Made by a program: the position numbers and the translations under genes. The notes beneath the pieces were generated by a model. That model saw only the letters and a list, made by a program, of their open reading frames with translations. It had not been told where the DNA came from and ran no database searches. A DNA stretch of 64,000 nucleotides from CAVPTL01 sp963794415 (lineage in GTDB: Bacteria; Actinomycetota; Thermoleophilia; Gaiellales; JAICJC01): assembly GCA_963794415.1 (NCBI GenBank), contig CAWCDI010000003.1, forward strand, positions 248,001 to 312,000. Reading direction: 5' to 3'. Positions 44,486-54,700 of the stretch are shown piece after piece. Position 1 is the stretch's first letter. Every line of letters starts with the position of its first letter.

Positions 44486-47110
44486 ATGGCTGATGGGGCA
44501 AGCGCCTCAGATGGCGCGGCGCCGGCCAGCGTCTACGCTGACTTGATCGCGTGGGGAGCCGACTTGCCGTTATGGCAAAACGAGATCATCCGTCGTCTGG
44601 CGCGGCAAGATGGCCTGACTTCCGAGGAGGTCGGGGAGTTTGCGGATGGCGCGGTCATGGAATCAGAACAACAAAGCGTCCCCTACGAGCGCCTGTCTGT
44701 GTCGGACTTCCCGGCCTTGCCGCGTACAGCGGCTCGAATCACCCTCACCTCCGTCGGGCGGCTGCGGCATGTGAATGCCCTAATGTCGAACCAGGAGATG
44801 CGGTTTGGGCCGCAGCTGACTGTGATCTACGGCGCGAATGCGTCTGGCAAGTCGGGGTATAGCCGGGTTCTGAAGCGAGTCTTTCGCGCCCGGGTGAGGG
44901 ATGAGATCTTGCACGACTTAAGGAGTGATGACCCTCCGGGGACGCCATCGGCGTTGATTGTTGTACAACCTGAGGGGGAGCCGGCTGTCCGCGTCGACTG
45001 GGTCGATGGCGAAGCACTCCCAGAGGTCTTCGCTCGCTTTGCCGTGCTCGATGGAAGCTGCTCTCGCACCTACGTCGAGGGAGATAGCGAGCTGACCGTC
45101 GCGCCGGAGGGATTGGATATTCCGGCGCGCTGTGCCGAGGCGGTGGATGCGGTGAAGAAGGTGTTGTCTGATCGTGCCGCAGCTCGTCGGCCCGACAAGC
45201 GCCCGCTCCAGGCGCTGGAGAACGACTCACCGAGCGGGCGCTTCGTCAGATCCCTCTCCGCCAGCACCACCGCCGAAAAGATCGCTGAGCACACCACCTT
45301 CAACGCGGACGCAGCGGAGCTGGAGAGTATCGGCGTGCAGATCGATGAGTTGGTGCGCACGTCGCCCGACGTGCTAGGGGAGCAGTTGCGACGCCGACTC
45401 GGCAATGTTCAAGCTGTGATTGACTTTGTCGCCGCTTGGGAAGTCCTCTCGAACGGCGCTGTTCGTGAACTTCGGGATAGGGTGGAAGCTCTCGATCGGG
45501 CCGAGGAAACGGCTCAGAGTGTCCGCTCGTCGCTGGCTGACGACGACGTGTCTGCCGCCGTCGTTGGGAACGATCCGTGGCGCGACATGATCGCCGCCGC
45601 GGCGCGGTTCGTCGCGACGACGACAAGCGATTCGACATTGTCGGTCGACGATCGGTGTGCCCTATGCTGGCAGCCGCTTCCTGAGCAGGCGAGCGCGCGC
45701 TTGGAGGCGTTCGCCACCTATCTGACTGGCGAGGCGGAGAAGGCAGTCAACGTGGCCCGCGGCGAACTGGGGCGACTGACAGAGCAGGTCGCGTGCTGTC
45801 AGTCACTGACGCCGGAACCAGTTGTCGCCATTGCTCGAAACATCTCTGAGGAGATCGAAACTCAGCTGCGCGACGCCGGCGCGATTGTCCAAAGGCGAGC
45901 GGGAGCGATCCTCCAAGCACTGACGACGAGACAATGGGACGATCTCCCGTCCGACTCGACAGAATTGCGAGGCCGTCTCGACTCATTGACATTGGATCTC
46001 CGAGCCCAGATCAGCGCGCTCGGGGACGCGCGGGATGTCCACGAGCGGGCCGAGGAGCTCAGACGGCGCCAATTGGAGCTCGAGACACGGCGGAGACTTG
46101 CCGGGCAGCGCGATGACTTGACGGCGTTCGTGCACGACCTGATCGCCTCCCAACGGTACGACGCAATAGCTAAGGGCTTCAGCACGCGTGGAATCTCTGA
46201 GAAGGCGGAGGAGTTGGAGCGCAAGTACCGCACAGCAGAGTTCGAGAGCCGGTTTGAGCACGAGCTGCGACGCGAACTACGCTTCGCTCGGCATCCACCA
46301 GTGTTTCACAAGCGAACCAGCAAGGCGAAGACCCTGCTAACTCCCGTCGTCAGTGCGAAGTTCCGGAATGTCAAGGCCGCGGAAGTGTTCAGCGAAGGGG
46401 AGCGCACCGCCATCTCCCTCGCGGCGGTATTGGCCGAGGTGTCGATCACTAAGGACACTGCCGGGATGATCTTCGACGACCCGATCTCCTCCCTCGACCA
46501 CGACGTCCGCGAGCGTGTAGCAGCACGACTCGTCCGCGAGGCGAAGGAACGGCAGATCATCGTTCTCACGCACGATCTGGCCTTCTTTGCCGATCTGCGA
46601 GTGGAGGCGGACATCCAAGGTGTCGAGTGCCGGACGAGCACATTGTCGGCGGATGAATGGGTAGCGGGTCGGGTCGAGGCTGATATGCCGTTCGGGATGC
46701 GATCCGTCAACGAACGCCTCAAAGAATTGAAGAGGATGATCACGGCAGTCGAAGTGGCGGGTAAAGCTGGTGATCGCGGCACCGTCGAGAGCCTTACGCG
46801 ACTCTTCTACGATCGGCTCCGCAGCACCTGGGAGCGGTTCGTGGAGGAGAAGATGTTCGCCAAGGCCGTCGTCCGCCTAGAGAAGAACGTCAGGCCCGGG
46901 TTGCTGGATGGTGCCGTGGTCACGAGGCAGATCAGCCAGAATGTGAACCAGGGCTATAAACGTTGCTCCGAGGTCATCGAAGCACACGATCACGCGGCGG
47001 GCGTCGGGACGCCGAGCCTGACGACAGCGGATATGCGCGCCGACATACAGTTCCTGGAAGAGACGAACGCGCTCGTCAAAGCGGAGTTGGCGAGCCGTAA
47101 GGCCGAGTAG
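44486..47110 (+). CDS. Zinc-hook AAA/SMC-like ATPase (RloC/PrrC-like, AAA_13)
   Basis: An 874-residue ABC/SMC-type ATPase. Walker A is VIYGANASGKSGYSRVLKR near residue 116, the signature is FSEGERTAISLAAVLAE near 635, Walker B is AGMIFDDPISSLDHDVRERV near 658 and the H-loop is IIVLTHDLAFF near 694. The middle is a long coiled coil with CALC at residues 391-394 at its tip, a half zinc hook as in Rad50 and RloC. The C-terminal 170 residues (RLRSTWERFVEEKMFAKAVV, then YKRCSEVIEAHDH) resemble the ends of AAA_13 proteins; a nuclease role there is unproven. Encoded 49 bases before a TOPRIM protein and upstream of hsdMSR. Confidence 0.78.
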   Translation: MADGASASDGAAPASVYADLIAWGADLPLWQNEIIRRLARQDGLTSEEVGEFADGAVMESEQQSVPYERLSVSDFPALPRTAARITLTSVGRLRHVNALMSNQEMRFGPQLTVIYGANASGKSGYSRVLKRVFRARVRDEILHDLRSDDPPGTPSALIVVQPEGEPAVRVDWVDGEALPEVFARFAVLDGSCSRTYVEGDSELTVAPEGLDIPARCAEAVDAVKKVLSDRAAARRPDKRPLQALENDSPSGRFVRSLSASTTAEKIAEHTTFNADAAELESIGVQIDELVRTSPDVLGEQLRRRLGNVQAVIDFVAAWEVLSNGAVRELRDRVEALDRAEETAQSVRSSLADDDVSAAVVGNDPWRDMIAAAARFVATTTSDSTLSVDDRCALCWQPLPEQASARLEAFATYLTGEAEKAVNVARGELGRLTEQVACCQSLTPEPVVAIARNISEEIETQLRDAGAIVQRRAGAILQALTTRQWDDLPSDSTELRGRLDSLTLDLRAQISALGDARDVHERAEELRRRQLELETRRRLAGQRDDLTAFVHDLIASQRYDAIAKGFSTRGISEKAEELERKYRTAEFESRFEHELRRELRFARHPPVFHKRTSKAKTLLTPVVSAKFRNVKAAEVFSEGERTAISLAAVLAEVSITKDTAGMIFDDPISSLDHDVRERVAARLVREAKERQIIVLTHDLAFFADLRVEADIQGVECRTSTLSADEWVAGRVEADMPFGMRSVNERLKELKRMITAVEVAGKAGDRGTVESLTRLFYDRLRSTWERFVEEKMFAKAVVRLEKNVRPGLLDGAVVTRQISQNVNQGYKRCSEVIEAHDHAAGVGTPSLTTADMRADIQFLEETNALVKAELASRKAE

Positions 47111-47158
47111 CTGCAGTTCCATGGCGTCGCCTGTACGCCTCGTCGCCTACGATGGGCC

Positions 47159-48823
47159 ATGCCGTCTGTGCCTCCGGGATGTTTCTCCTATCGAAGTGCG
47201 ATCGAGCAGGCCTGCTTCGTCCAGTGTCCGCTAATGCCCCTGGGGGTGTTTGTTTCTTACGCCGCGCAGCGTGGCATTGAGCCCCTAGATCAGATGGCGC
47301 TGGAAGGACTCGACCGTGAAGGATTGCTGCCTCCGGTCGGGTTCATCGTCGGCCGGCCGTTTATGGCCCAGAGCGACCGGTGGCTACTCCGAGACGGGAG
47401 CTTGCGACTGCGGGAGGAAGAACCGTTCCGGCCGTGGGAGGAGATTGCCGATGAGGCGGAACACTTGACCGGTAGCCGGCGGCAGTGGCAGCCGGTCTAT
47501 TCCCAATGGCAGCTCCTGACGCTCGTAGAGCTCGTGGCTGGCCTCAAGCCGGCGATGCCAGCCGTGTTTTATCAGGTTGGCCTCGAAGCGTATCGGCGTG
47601 ATCTCGGCGTGGCGGCGGCAGGCGCGGGTGATCTCGAGACGTTGCGCGATATCGCGGCGAAAGGACGCTGGCGTGACCTGATCTTGGTTCGCGTGCAGAA
47701 CGTGGCGATCCCAATGATCCGTGGCGGCCGCTACATCGCCGGACACGATGGCGAACTCGGAAACCTCGCCGACTGGACATTCGAGCAGGAGGAGAGGTTC
47801 GACTGGAAGTCGGCAGCCGCGGAGTGCGGCGTTGATGCCGACTGGCTCGCAGAGCGGTACCTCGTGGTCAGTTTGCACGCTTTAGCTCTCGATCCCGTAG
47901 TCGACTGGATGGACCTAGCTGAGGAGGTAACCCGGGGGCGCCGTGAGCGTCTGCGAGGCGACGCCCGGGTCTCAGTTGACCTCTACGACGAGGCGAGAGT
48001 CCTCCGTCGCTGGCATTTCGAGCTCACGGGCCAATTGTTGCCGGACATAGGCGATGTCACGAACCCCGAACAGGCCACGGCAATGAGGGAACATCGCTAC
48101 GGGACGGCAGAGTTGCGGAGTAACCGCGCCGCGTTGCCTGCCCTTCTTAATGACTTTGGCCTCTATCCGTGGAGGGTCGAGCTTATCGTTGAGGGCGAAT
48201 GCGATAGTCGGATGATCGACCGGCTCATGATCCTTCGCCACGGGCTCTCGCTCGATAGGATCGGGGTTCACCTGATTGACGCTGGCGGATCATCACCGTC
48301 CGACGACGCGCAACGAATCCTTGGCGGGATCGGGAGCTACTCGAACTACGTGAGACTGGTCTTCGACAACGAGGGCCGAGCAGGAGACCTTTCCAGGCGA
48401 CTGACAGCCGCTGGTGTAGTCCCAGAGCGTCTGAAGGCGCGAATCTGGGACAGCGACATCGAAACCGACAACTTCACGTTCGACGAGATATGTGACGCCG
48501 TTGACCAGCGTGTCCAGGTTGGGCTAGGGGTGTCCGACTGGGAGCTCGATCGTGTGGCGGTGATAGATCGCTTGGCGCTGGAGGCGGGACGCGATACTCC
48601 CAAGGGGCTTCTGTCCCTAATTCAGGAGCTGGCGGCTGACCAAGATCCTCCTGCTCGATTCGATAAACCGGACATCGCAGAAGTGTTGGCTCAGATGGCC
48701 ACTGAGAAACCAACACTGGTTGGTGACGATCTCCGCCCCGTCGTCGCGCTGGTGAACGAGATCCGTCTCGTCGCCGAAGCCGACCGGATTCCGGCATCCG
48801 CCACTCAGCCAGAGGGGGCGTGA
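47159..48823 (+). CDS. TOPRIM-domain protein (OLD-like nuclease partner)
   Basis: A 554-residue protein. The first 280 residues are mixed and unassigned. The segment from about residue 338 reads WRVELIVEGECDSRMIDRLM, then VHLIDAGGSS and YSNYVRLVFDNEGRAGDLSR. VEGE (near 344) and the D-x-x-G after VFDN (Asp near 402) follow the Glu and DxD positions of a TOPRIM fold, as in OLD-family nucleases. The C-terminal part is helical. Paired with the zinc-hook ATPase upstream it forms a split ATPase-plus-TOPRIM set, like the arrangement in OLD or PARIS-type defence, but both proteins are larger than and unlike the known PARIS pair. Confidence 0.65.
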   Translation: MPSVPPGCFSYRSAIEQACFVQCPLMPLGVFVSYAAQRGIEPLDQMALEGLDREGLLPPVGFIVGRPFMAQSDRWLLRDGSLRLREEEPFRPWEEIADEAEHLTGSRRQWQPVYSQWQLLTLVELVAGLKPAMPAVFYQVGLEAYRRDLGVAAAGAGDLETLRDIAAKGRWRDLILVRVQNVAIPMIRGGRYIAGHDGELGNLADWTFEQEERFDWKSAAAECGVDADWLAERYLVVSLHALALDPVVDWMDLAEEVTRGRRERLRGDARVSVDLYDEARVLRRWHFELTGQLLPDIGDVTNPEQATAMREHRYGTAELRSNRAALPALLNDFGLYPWRVELIVEGECDSRMIDRLMILRHGLSLDRIGVHLIDAGGSSPSDDAQRILGGIGSYSNYVRLVFDNEGRAGDLSRRLTAAGVVPERLKARIWDSDIETDNFTFDEICDAVDQRVQVGLGVSDWELDRVAVIDRLALEAGRDTPKGLLSLIQELAADQDPPARFDKPDIAEVLAQMATEKPTLVGDDLRPVVALVNEIRLVAEADRIPASATQPEGA

Positions 48824-48995
48824 TCGACGTCCGCCGTCGTCAGCGTTTTGGTCTGCGACGTTGGATGGATCCCGAGTGAAGCAGCACCACGTCGGCTGGG
48901 TGCTGATGCTACGCTCGTCCTACTCTCGGCACCAGACCAAGCGCGCCGGGGAGCCACCCCGGGACGCGTCCGTCGCCGGCGATAACCTGATCCTG

Positions 48996-49330
48996 TGACC
49001 TGGACCGCAAGCTCGACCCGTAGTGACGTGCTTGTCACGGTGAAGGCGTACCCGACGCTAAGACAGCGCTACCGGGAGACGGTCTGCGTTGCCGGGGTCC
49101 GCATCCTGGACGACTCGTGACGACACTCGCCCCGAGAGTCTGCGTGCGAACGCGGACTCGATCACAGTCGTCCGCCATGTCGGCACACATGATGGGTGGC
49201 GAGATCAAGGACTGGGCTCGGCCCCGTCGCGCGCGACCTGCGAAACGACGCCGCACACCGCGTCTACGAAAGAGGCACCCGACGGGCCCGGATGGCGAAT
49301 GGAGCTCACCGGCCGTCGACGGCCGATCAT
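48996..49330 (+). pseudogene. Remnant of a conserved unknown gene
   Basis: A GTG at 48996 opens TWTASSTRSDVLVTVKAYPT, then RQRYRETVCVAGVRILDDS and a stop. This matches the start of a family of uncharacterised proteins that begin with a VLVTVKxYP...ETVCVAGVR pattern. Shortly after, in another frame, RPESLRANADSITVVRHVGT and DGWRD resemble a segment expected farther inside the same family. The middle is missing, so this is a deletion remnant. The family recall is from memory and moderately sure. Confidence 0.4.
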
Positions 49331-49402
49331 GCTGGCTAACTTCGCACGAGACTACCGCCACCAGCTCGAAGGCCTTGAGCGGCTCGTCGCTGAGGCCGAA
49401 CG

Positions 49403-49432
49403 ACTGCCTGGGAGCCGCGGCTCCCAGGCAGT
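49403..49432. repeat. Perfect 30-bp palindrome
   Basis: Arms ACTGCCTGGGAGCCG and its exact complement meet without a loop. No T-run follows on either strand, so a simple terminator is unlikely. It lies 186 bases before hsdM and could be an operator for the restriction operon or a structure within a remnant. Confidence 0.8.
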
Positions 49433-49617
49433 AGCGTTGCGAGGCGGCGCCAGCAGTGGAGGTCCGACCCACGCGCTCTGTAGCCTGTCCCCATGGCGGA
49501 GGCAATCCATACCGGCGATCGTGCCCGGGACGCGTCCGGAACAGCCGTGACGGCGCGGAGGCGCCTGGTGCCCCACCACCGAGCCCGTACTGGCAGTGCC
49601 GTGGGTCTGCGGCGGCA

Positions 49618-51141
49618 GTGATCACGCAGCAACAGCTCGAGCAGCGCCTCCTGGCCGCCTGCAACTGCCTCCGTGGGCCGGTTGACCCAACCGATTACAA
49701 AGCCTACATCTTCCCGCTGCTGTTCCTGAAGCGGATCTCCGACTACTGGGACTGGGAATACTTCCGCGCGCTCGAGGCGTTCGGCGGCGACGAGGATCTC
49801 GCCCGGCTAGAGGACAACTACCGCTTTGTCCTGCCCGAAGCCGACCTCGAGAAGAGCCTGCCGGGCTGCCACTGGGAGAACGTACGTGACCTCCAGGAGA
49901 ACGTCGGAGTGGGCCTCCAGACGATCTTGCAGCGGATCGAGCTCGCCAACTCCGACACCCTCGCCGGCATCTTCGGAGACGTCCAGTGGGCGAACAAGGA
50001 GAAGCTCCCCGAACACACGCTACTGAACGTCATCGAGGAATTCTCCACGCTGGACATCTCACCCGACAACGCACCGGGGGACATCCTCGGTGCCGCCTAT
50101 GAGTACCTGCTCAAGTACTTTGCCGACGAGTCGGGCAAGAAGGCGGGAGAGTTCTTTACCCCGCGATCGGTCGTCCGGCTGCTAACGCTCATCCTTGATC
50201 CGGAGGAAGGGGAGAGCGTCCACGACCCAACATGCGGCTCTGGCGGCATGCTCGTGGAGATGGCGAATGTAGTTCGAGAGCACGGTGGCGACGCTCGTAC
50301 ACTCCGCCTGTCAGGTCAAGAAGTCAGCTTGACGACCGCCGCGATCGCAAGAATGAATCTTTTCCTGCACGACATCGAGGACTTTCGTATTCGCCGCGGC
50401 GATACGCTCCGTGAGCCTAGGTTCAAGACGGCGACCGGACAGCTCGAACAGTTCGACATCGTTATCGCCAATCCGCCTTTTTCCCTATCCCCGTGGGGCC
50501 GGGAGCTTTGGGCCGGTGACCTCTATGGGCGTTCGCATTATGGGGTGCCACCAGCCGACTACGGCGACTGGGCCTTTGTTGAGCACATGCTCGCCTTGAT
50601 GAAGCCTGAGAAGGCACGGATGGGGGTCGTTCTCTCTCATGGAGCGTTATTCCGTGGCAGATCGGAGCGCTCGATCCGGCAACGTGTGATCGAGGATGGC
50701 CTACTTGAAGGAATAATTGGCCTTCCGCCTCGCATCTTCTACAACACCGACCTGCTGGCTCATATCCTGGTATTCCGTCAGGTCGGAGACCCTCCGGATG
50801 CCGTCACAGTGGTTGATGGTTCCGGGAAGTACGAGGCGGCCGCGAAGGGCAACGCGATGACGGTGGAGAACGTCGCCTCGATAGTTCGCGCTTACGAGGG
50901 GGCGGCGAGAGGAGAGGAGGTTGAGTCTCTGGCGGACGATGAGATTCCCTACCGGAAGGTACCGGTTGAAGAAGTTGAGTCCAACGATTGGGACTTGACC
51001 ATATCGCGCTACGTGAGACGAGTCTCCGCGGGCGCTCTTGACTTGGACACCGCAGTCTCCGTGTCTTCGGAGTCTGAGGAGCAGCTCGGAGCTGCCCATG
51101 TGCGAGCGGCTGCCCGCCTCAAGGCGGCGGGGATCATCTGA
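49618..51141 (+). CDS. hsdM: Type I restriction-modification DNA methyltransferase subunit
   Basis: A 507-residue N6-adenine methyltransferase from a GTG at 49618 (VITQQQLEQRLLAACNCLRG). The N-terminal helical domain (YIFPLLFLKRISDYWDWEYF) is typical of HsdM. The catalytic domain has SGKKAGEFFTPRSVVRLLTL, the SAM motif HDPTCGSGGMLVEMANVV and the adenine motif IVIANPPFSLSPWG. The frame is open upstream but without a convincing start. It is followed by hsdS with a one-base overlap. HsdM protects host DNA and forms the M2S core of the enzyme. Confidence 0.93.
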   Translation: MITQQQLEQRLLAACNCLRGPVDPTDYKAYIFPLLFLKRISDYWDWEYFRALEAFGGDEDLARLEDNYRFVLPEADLEKSLPGCHWENVRDLQENVGVGLQTILQRIELANSDTLAGIFGDVQWANKEKLPEHTLLNVIEEFSTLDISPDNAPGDILGAAYEYLLKYFADESGKKAGEFFTPRSVVRLLTLILDPEEGESVHDPTCGSGGMLVEMANVVREHGGDARTLRLSGQEVSLTTAAIARMNLFLHDIEDFRIRRGDTLREPRFKTATGQLEQFDIVIANPPFSLSPWGRELWAGDLYGRSHYGVPPADYGDWAFVEHMLALMKPEKARMGVVLSHGALFRGRSERSIRQRVIEDGLLEGIIGLPPRIFYNTDLLAHILVFRQVGDPPDAVTVVDGSGKYEAAAKGNAMTVENVASIVRAYEGAARGEEVESLADDEIPYRKVPVEEVESNDWDLTISRYVRRVSAGALDLDTAVSVSSESEEQLGAAHVRAAARLKAAGII

Positions 51142-51788
51142 TGGACGGCTGGCAGACGCTTCAGCTGGGGGACTTCCTGACTCGGAGCGGCGACTCTGTC
51201 GATGTGGAGGACGATCTTCTTTACCGGCAGGTGACCGTCTCCATCAAAGCCAGAGGCGTCCGGCTTCGGGGCGAATCCCTTGGTCGCGATATCGGGACAA
51301 AGAAGCAGAGCCGAGTTCACGGTGGGCAGTGGATCATGTCGAAGATCGATGCCCGCAACGGTGCCTTCGGCCTCGTGCCGTCGCACCTGGAGGGAGCGAT
51401 TGTCACGCACGACTTTCCGGTGTTCGACGCCGATGATGACGCTGTGCTCGCGAACTACTTCAGGCTCTACAGTTCGCAGCCTGCGTTCTGGGAGCTGTGC
51501 GCCCGCGCTAGCCGCGGAACGACCAACCGAAAGCGAGTAGATGTCGCCGAGTTCCTTCGTATGGAGGTGGCCATTCCGTCGATCGCTGAGCAGCGGAGGA
51601 TTGTTGATCTCGTCGACTCTCTGGATGAGGAGGCCCGTGCCCTCGTCGCTCGGACCGAAGCCATGGCAGATCTGAGGACGAGCGTGCTGGCGGCGGTCAT
51701 GAACGGCACACACAGGATTCCACCATCCTATGACCGGTGGCTCGACGCTGATAGTAGTTTGGCTGCGACGGCTCGGACGCGTCGGTGA
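51141..51788 (+). CDS. hsdS: Type I restriction specificity subunit, single TRD (half-size)
   Basis: A 215-residue HsdS-like protein, half the usual 400-450 residues. It has one target-recognition domain (YRQVTVSIKARGVRLRGESL, then SKIDARNGAFGLVPSHLEGA and ASRGTTNRKRVDVAEFLRME) and one conserved helix (PSIAEQRRIVDLVDSLDEEA). Half S subunits can work as dimers and give a palindromic-type split target. The start shares one base with the hsdM stop (TGATG). The protein ends normally about 40 residues after the helix, so this is probably a genuine half form rather than a truncation. Confidence 0.85.
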   Translation: MDGWQTLQLGDFLTRSGDSVDVEDDLLYRQVTVSIKARGVRLRGESLGRDIGTKKQSRVHGGQWIMSKIDARNGAFGLVPSHLEGAIVTHDFPVFDADDDAVLANYFRLYSSQPAFWELCARASRGTTNRKRVDVAEFLRMEVAIPSIAEQRRIVDLVDSLDEEARALVARTEAMADLRTSVLAAVMNGTHRIPPSYDRWLDADSSLAATARTRR

Positions 51789-51797
51789 CATAGCCGT

Positions 51798-54700
51798 ATG
51801 CCGTCCTTTACCGAGGCTTCGACTGTGCAGCGCGCCGTCGCCGAACGACTGGTCCAACCGGATCTGGGATGGAAGCTTGTCTCGCCAAACGACCTGAGAC
51901 GAGACAAGACTGACGTTTTGGTTGAGAGCGACGTGGTCGCCGCCCTTGCCTCGTTGAATCCGTTAATCGGAGAGAGGCCTGAGTTGGCATCGGAGGTACT
52001 TCCTAAGCTCCGAGCCGTCGTGTTGTCCGTCTCGGATGATGGGCTCGTGGCCACTAACGAGCGCATGATGCGATGGCTTCGAGGTGCTGAAACGGTGCAA
52101 TTCGTGGGCGAAGCATCACCGGTTCCCGTAAGCCTGATCGATTTCGAGAATCCAAGACGCAATCGCCTCACGGTCTCCACCGAAGTGGTGTTCAAGGCGG
52201 GCGGCGAGAGGGAGCGGCGGTACGACATCGTCTTGTACGTGAACGGTTTCCCCCTTGGCATCGGCGAAACGAAGACACCATTCCGAGACAAGAAGTCATG
52301 GTTGAACGCCGCTCTCGACATCACCGAGACGTATGAGGCGAGGAATCCGGCGATGTTCGTGCCCAACGTCTTATCATTCGCGACAGAAGGCAAGGACTTC
52401 CGGTACGGGCCGATCGGAATGCCGGCGGTGGACTGGTTGCCCTGGGCTTCGACCGCGGATGAAATGACGCCAGTGGGGCTCAAGCGGGCACTACGGAGCG
52501 TGGAACTGCTGCTCTCGCCGGAGTCGATTCTCGAGATTCTGCGTGATTTCACGCTCTACTCGGTTGATGGAAGCGGGTCAGTGCCGCGGCCGATCAAGAT
52601 CATTCCGCGCTATCCGCAGGTCGAGGCGGTGAACCGGATTGTGGAGCGCGCTACGGACCCGACGAGACACCAAGGTCTCCTGCGGGAGCATCAAGGCTCG
52701 GGCAAGACACTCTTGATGGCGTTCGCGGCCGGCAAGCTGATGCGCGCGCAGCACGCGCCGACGATTGTGATCGTGCTTGACCGGCTCGATCTGGATGAGC
52801 AGACGACGCGCGAGTTCGCCTCGGCTGGGATGCGATTGAAGACCGCTGCGACGCGGGACGATCTGCGCAGGATGATCGGCGAGGAGGATCGCCGTGGCGT
52901 GATTGTGACGACGATCTTCCGGTTCAAGGAGGCAGGCTCGCTGAATGACCGCTCCAACATCGTTGTGTTCTGCGACGAGGCGCATCGCACCCAGGAGGGC
53001 TTGCTCAGCAAGGATATGCGCGATGCGCTCCCCAACGCGACCTTCATCGGCCTGACCGGTACGCCGATCTCAACCGGCGATCGGGACACGTTCGACCGCT
53101 TCGGTCATCCCGACGATCCGGGTCACCTGCTGCACGAGTACAACGACGTGCGCTCGATCCACGACGGAGCGACCCTCCAGGTGATCTCGGAGTCGCGACT
53201 GGTCGACCTGCAGATAGACCAGGAAGCGCTGGATCAGGCGTTCGAGGGGATGACCAGCGAGGAGGGGCTTTCAGATGAGGAGAAGGAGGTGCTCTCCAAG
53301 AAGGCCGCTCGCCTCGACACGCTGCTGAAGGCGCCGGAGCGAGTCCGAAGCGTCTGCGAGGACATCATCTCCCACTATGCAACCAGGGTTGAGCCGCTAG
53401 GCCTGAAGGCGTTGGTCGTCGCCTATGATCGCGAGCTTTGCGTCCGCTACGAGGACGAGATCGCGCGCTTACTGGCCGAGCGCGGCGACGGCTGGGAGTC
53501 GACCGTCGTGATGACCACCCGAGGGAAGGACGACCCAGAGGCGTACCAAGCCTACGAGCGTCACCGGGCCCAGGAAGCCGAGGTCAAGCGCCGATTCCGC
53601 ACGCTCAACGATCCGCTCAAGATCGTGATCGTGACCGCCAAGTGGCTGACCGGGTTCGATGCCAAGAACCTAGGCGTCATTTACCTGGACAAGCCGCTTC
53701 GCGCACACACGTTGTTCCAGGCGATCACGCGCACGAACCGGACATGGACGAATCCTGAGACCGGGCAGGAGAAGATTGCCGGCTTGGTGATCGACTACAT
53801 CGGCTTGGGTGCGGAGATCGCGAGGGCGGTGCAGCTGAAGCGACGTGAGCGAGAGCGGATCGGGTTCGACGAGATCACGACGCTTCGGAAGGAGCTACGC
53901 GGCGCGCTCGAGACCGCGCTTGACCGCTTCGACGGGATCGACCGGTCGAGCGCCGGCTTTGCGGCGCTGATGGCGGCTCAGGAGCGATTGGCCAAAGAAG
54001 AGGATCGCGACCAGTTCGCGCGAGAGTTCCTGATCTGCGAGGCTCTGTATGAGTTCCTCGAGCCCGAGACCGGCTTCACGACCGAGCAACGGGCGGACTA
54101 TCGCTGGGCGGCGAAGGTGTACCAGTCAGTGCAGCCGGCAATCACACCCGATGCGCTCCTGTGGCAGCGGCTGGGAGCGAAGACGCACCAGCTCATTGCC
54201 CAGCACATCGGCGAGATCGAGGTCGGCAAGGGTGGCCCACGCTCGATCGTGCTGGACGAGCAGTCAATCGAGCAGCTGAAGCTCCTGGGTATCGACGATG
54301 TGCCTGGCAAGAAGCCGGCCGAGCCCCCGACCGCCGCCGACGTTATGGACACGATCCGAAAGCGAATCGAGGCGCGTCTCGCAGACCATCCAGGCAACCC
54401 AAAGTACCGGTCACTGGCCGAGCGGCTGGAGTCGCTGCGCCAATCGTTCATCGAGACCGCCGAGGAGAGCGTCGAGTTCCTCAAGAAGCTCTTGGAGATT
54501 GCCCGCGAGGTCGTCCAAACAGACAAGGAACAGGTTGCCGAGGAGGGGGCCGCCGCGGTCGCCGACAGTTGCGGGGCGCCGCCGGAGTCGCTCCTACCCC
54601 GTGAGCGCGTTGGCGCTTTGACCCAGATCTTCGAGGAGTTCAAGCCGGATGTCACTCCCGAGATCGTCGAGCGAGTCGTGCACGAGATCGACGCTGTCGT

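Larger units (their letters stand above)
48824..49617. other. Degenerate region between the TOPRIM and hsdM genes
   Basis: No intact gene in about 790 bases. It holds a decayed gene remnant (48996-49330), a 30-base perfect palindrome (49403-49432), and a short frame at 49328 (MLANFARDYRHQLEGLERLV) that may be another remnant. Part of this stretch presumably carries the promoter for hsdM. Confidence 0.5.

Noticed and set aside
44004..44501. A 165-codon minus-strand frame over the zinc-ribbon gene end and the region before the ATPase gene.
   Set aside because: Low-complexity composition and opposite to a readable zinc ribbon; treated as a shadow.
49035..49664. A 209-codon minus-strand frame before hsdM.
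   Set aside because: It runs through the palindrome and gene remnants, is Arg-rich and has no recognisable domain.
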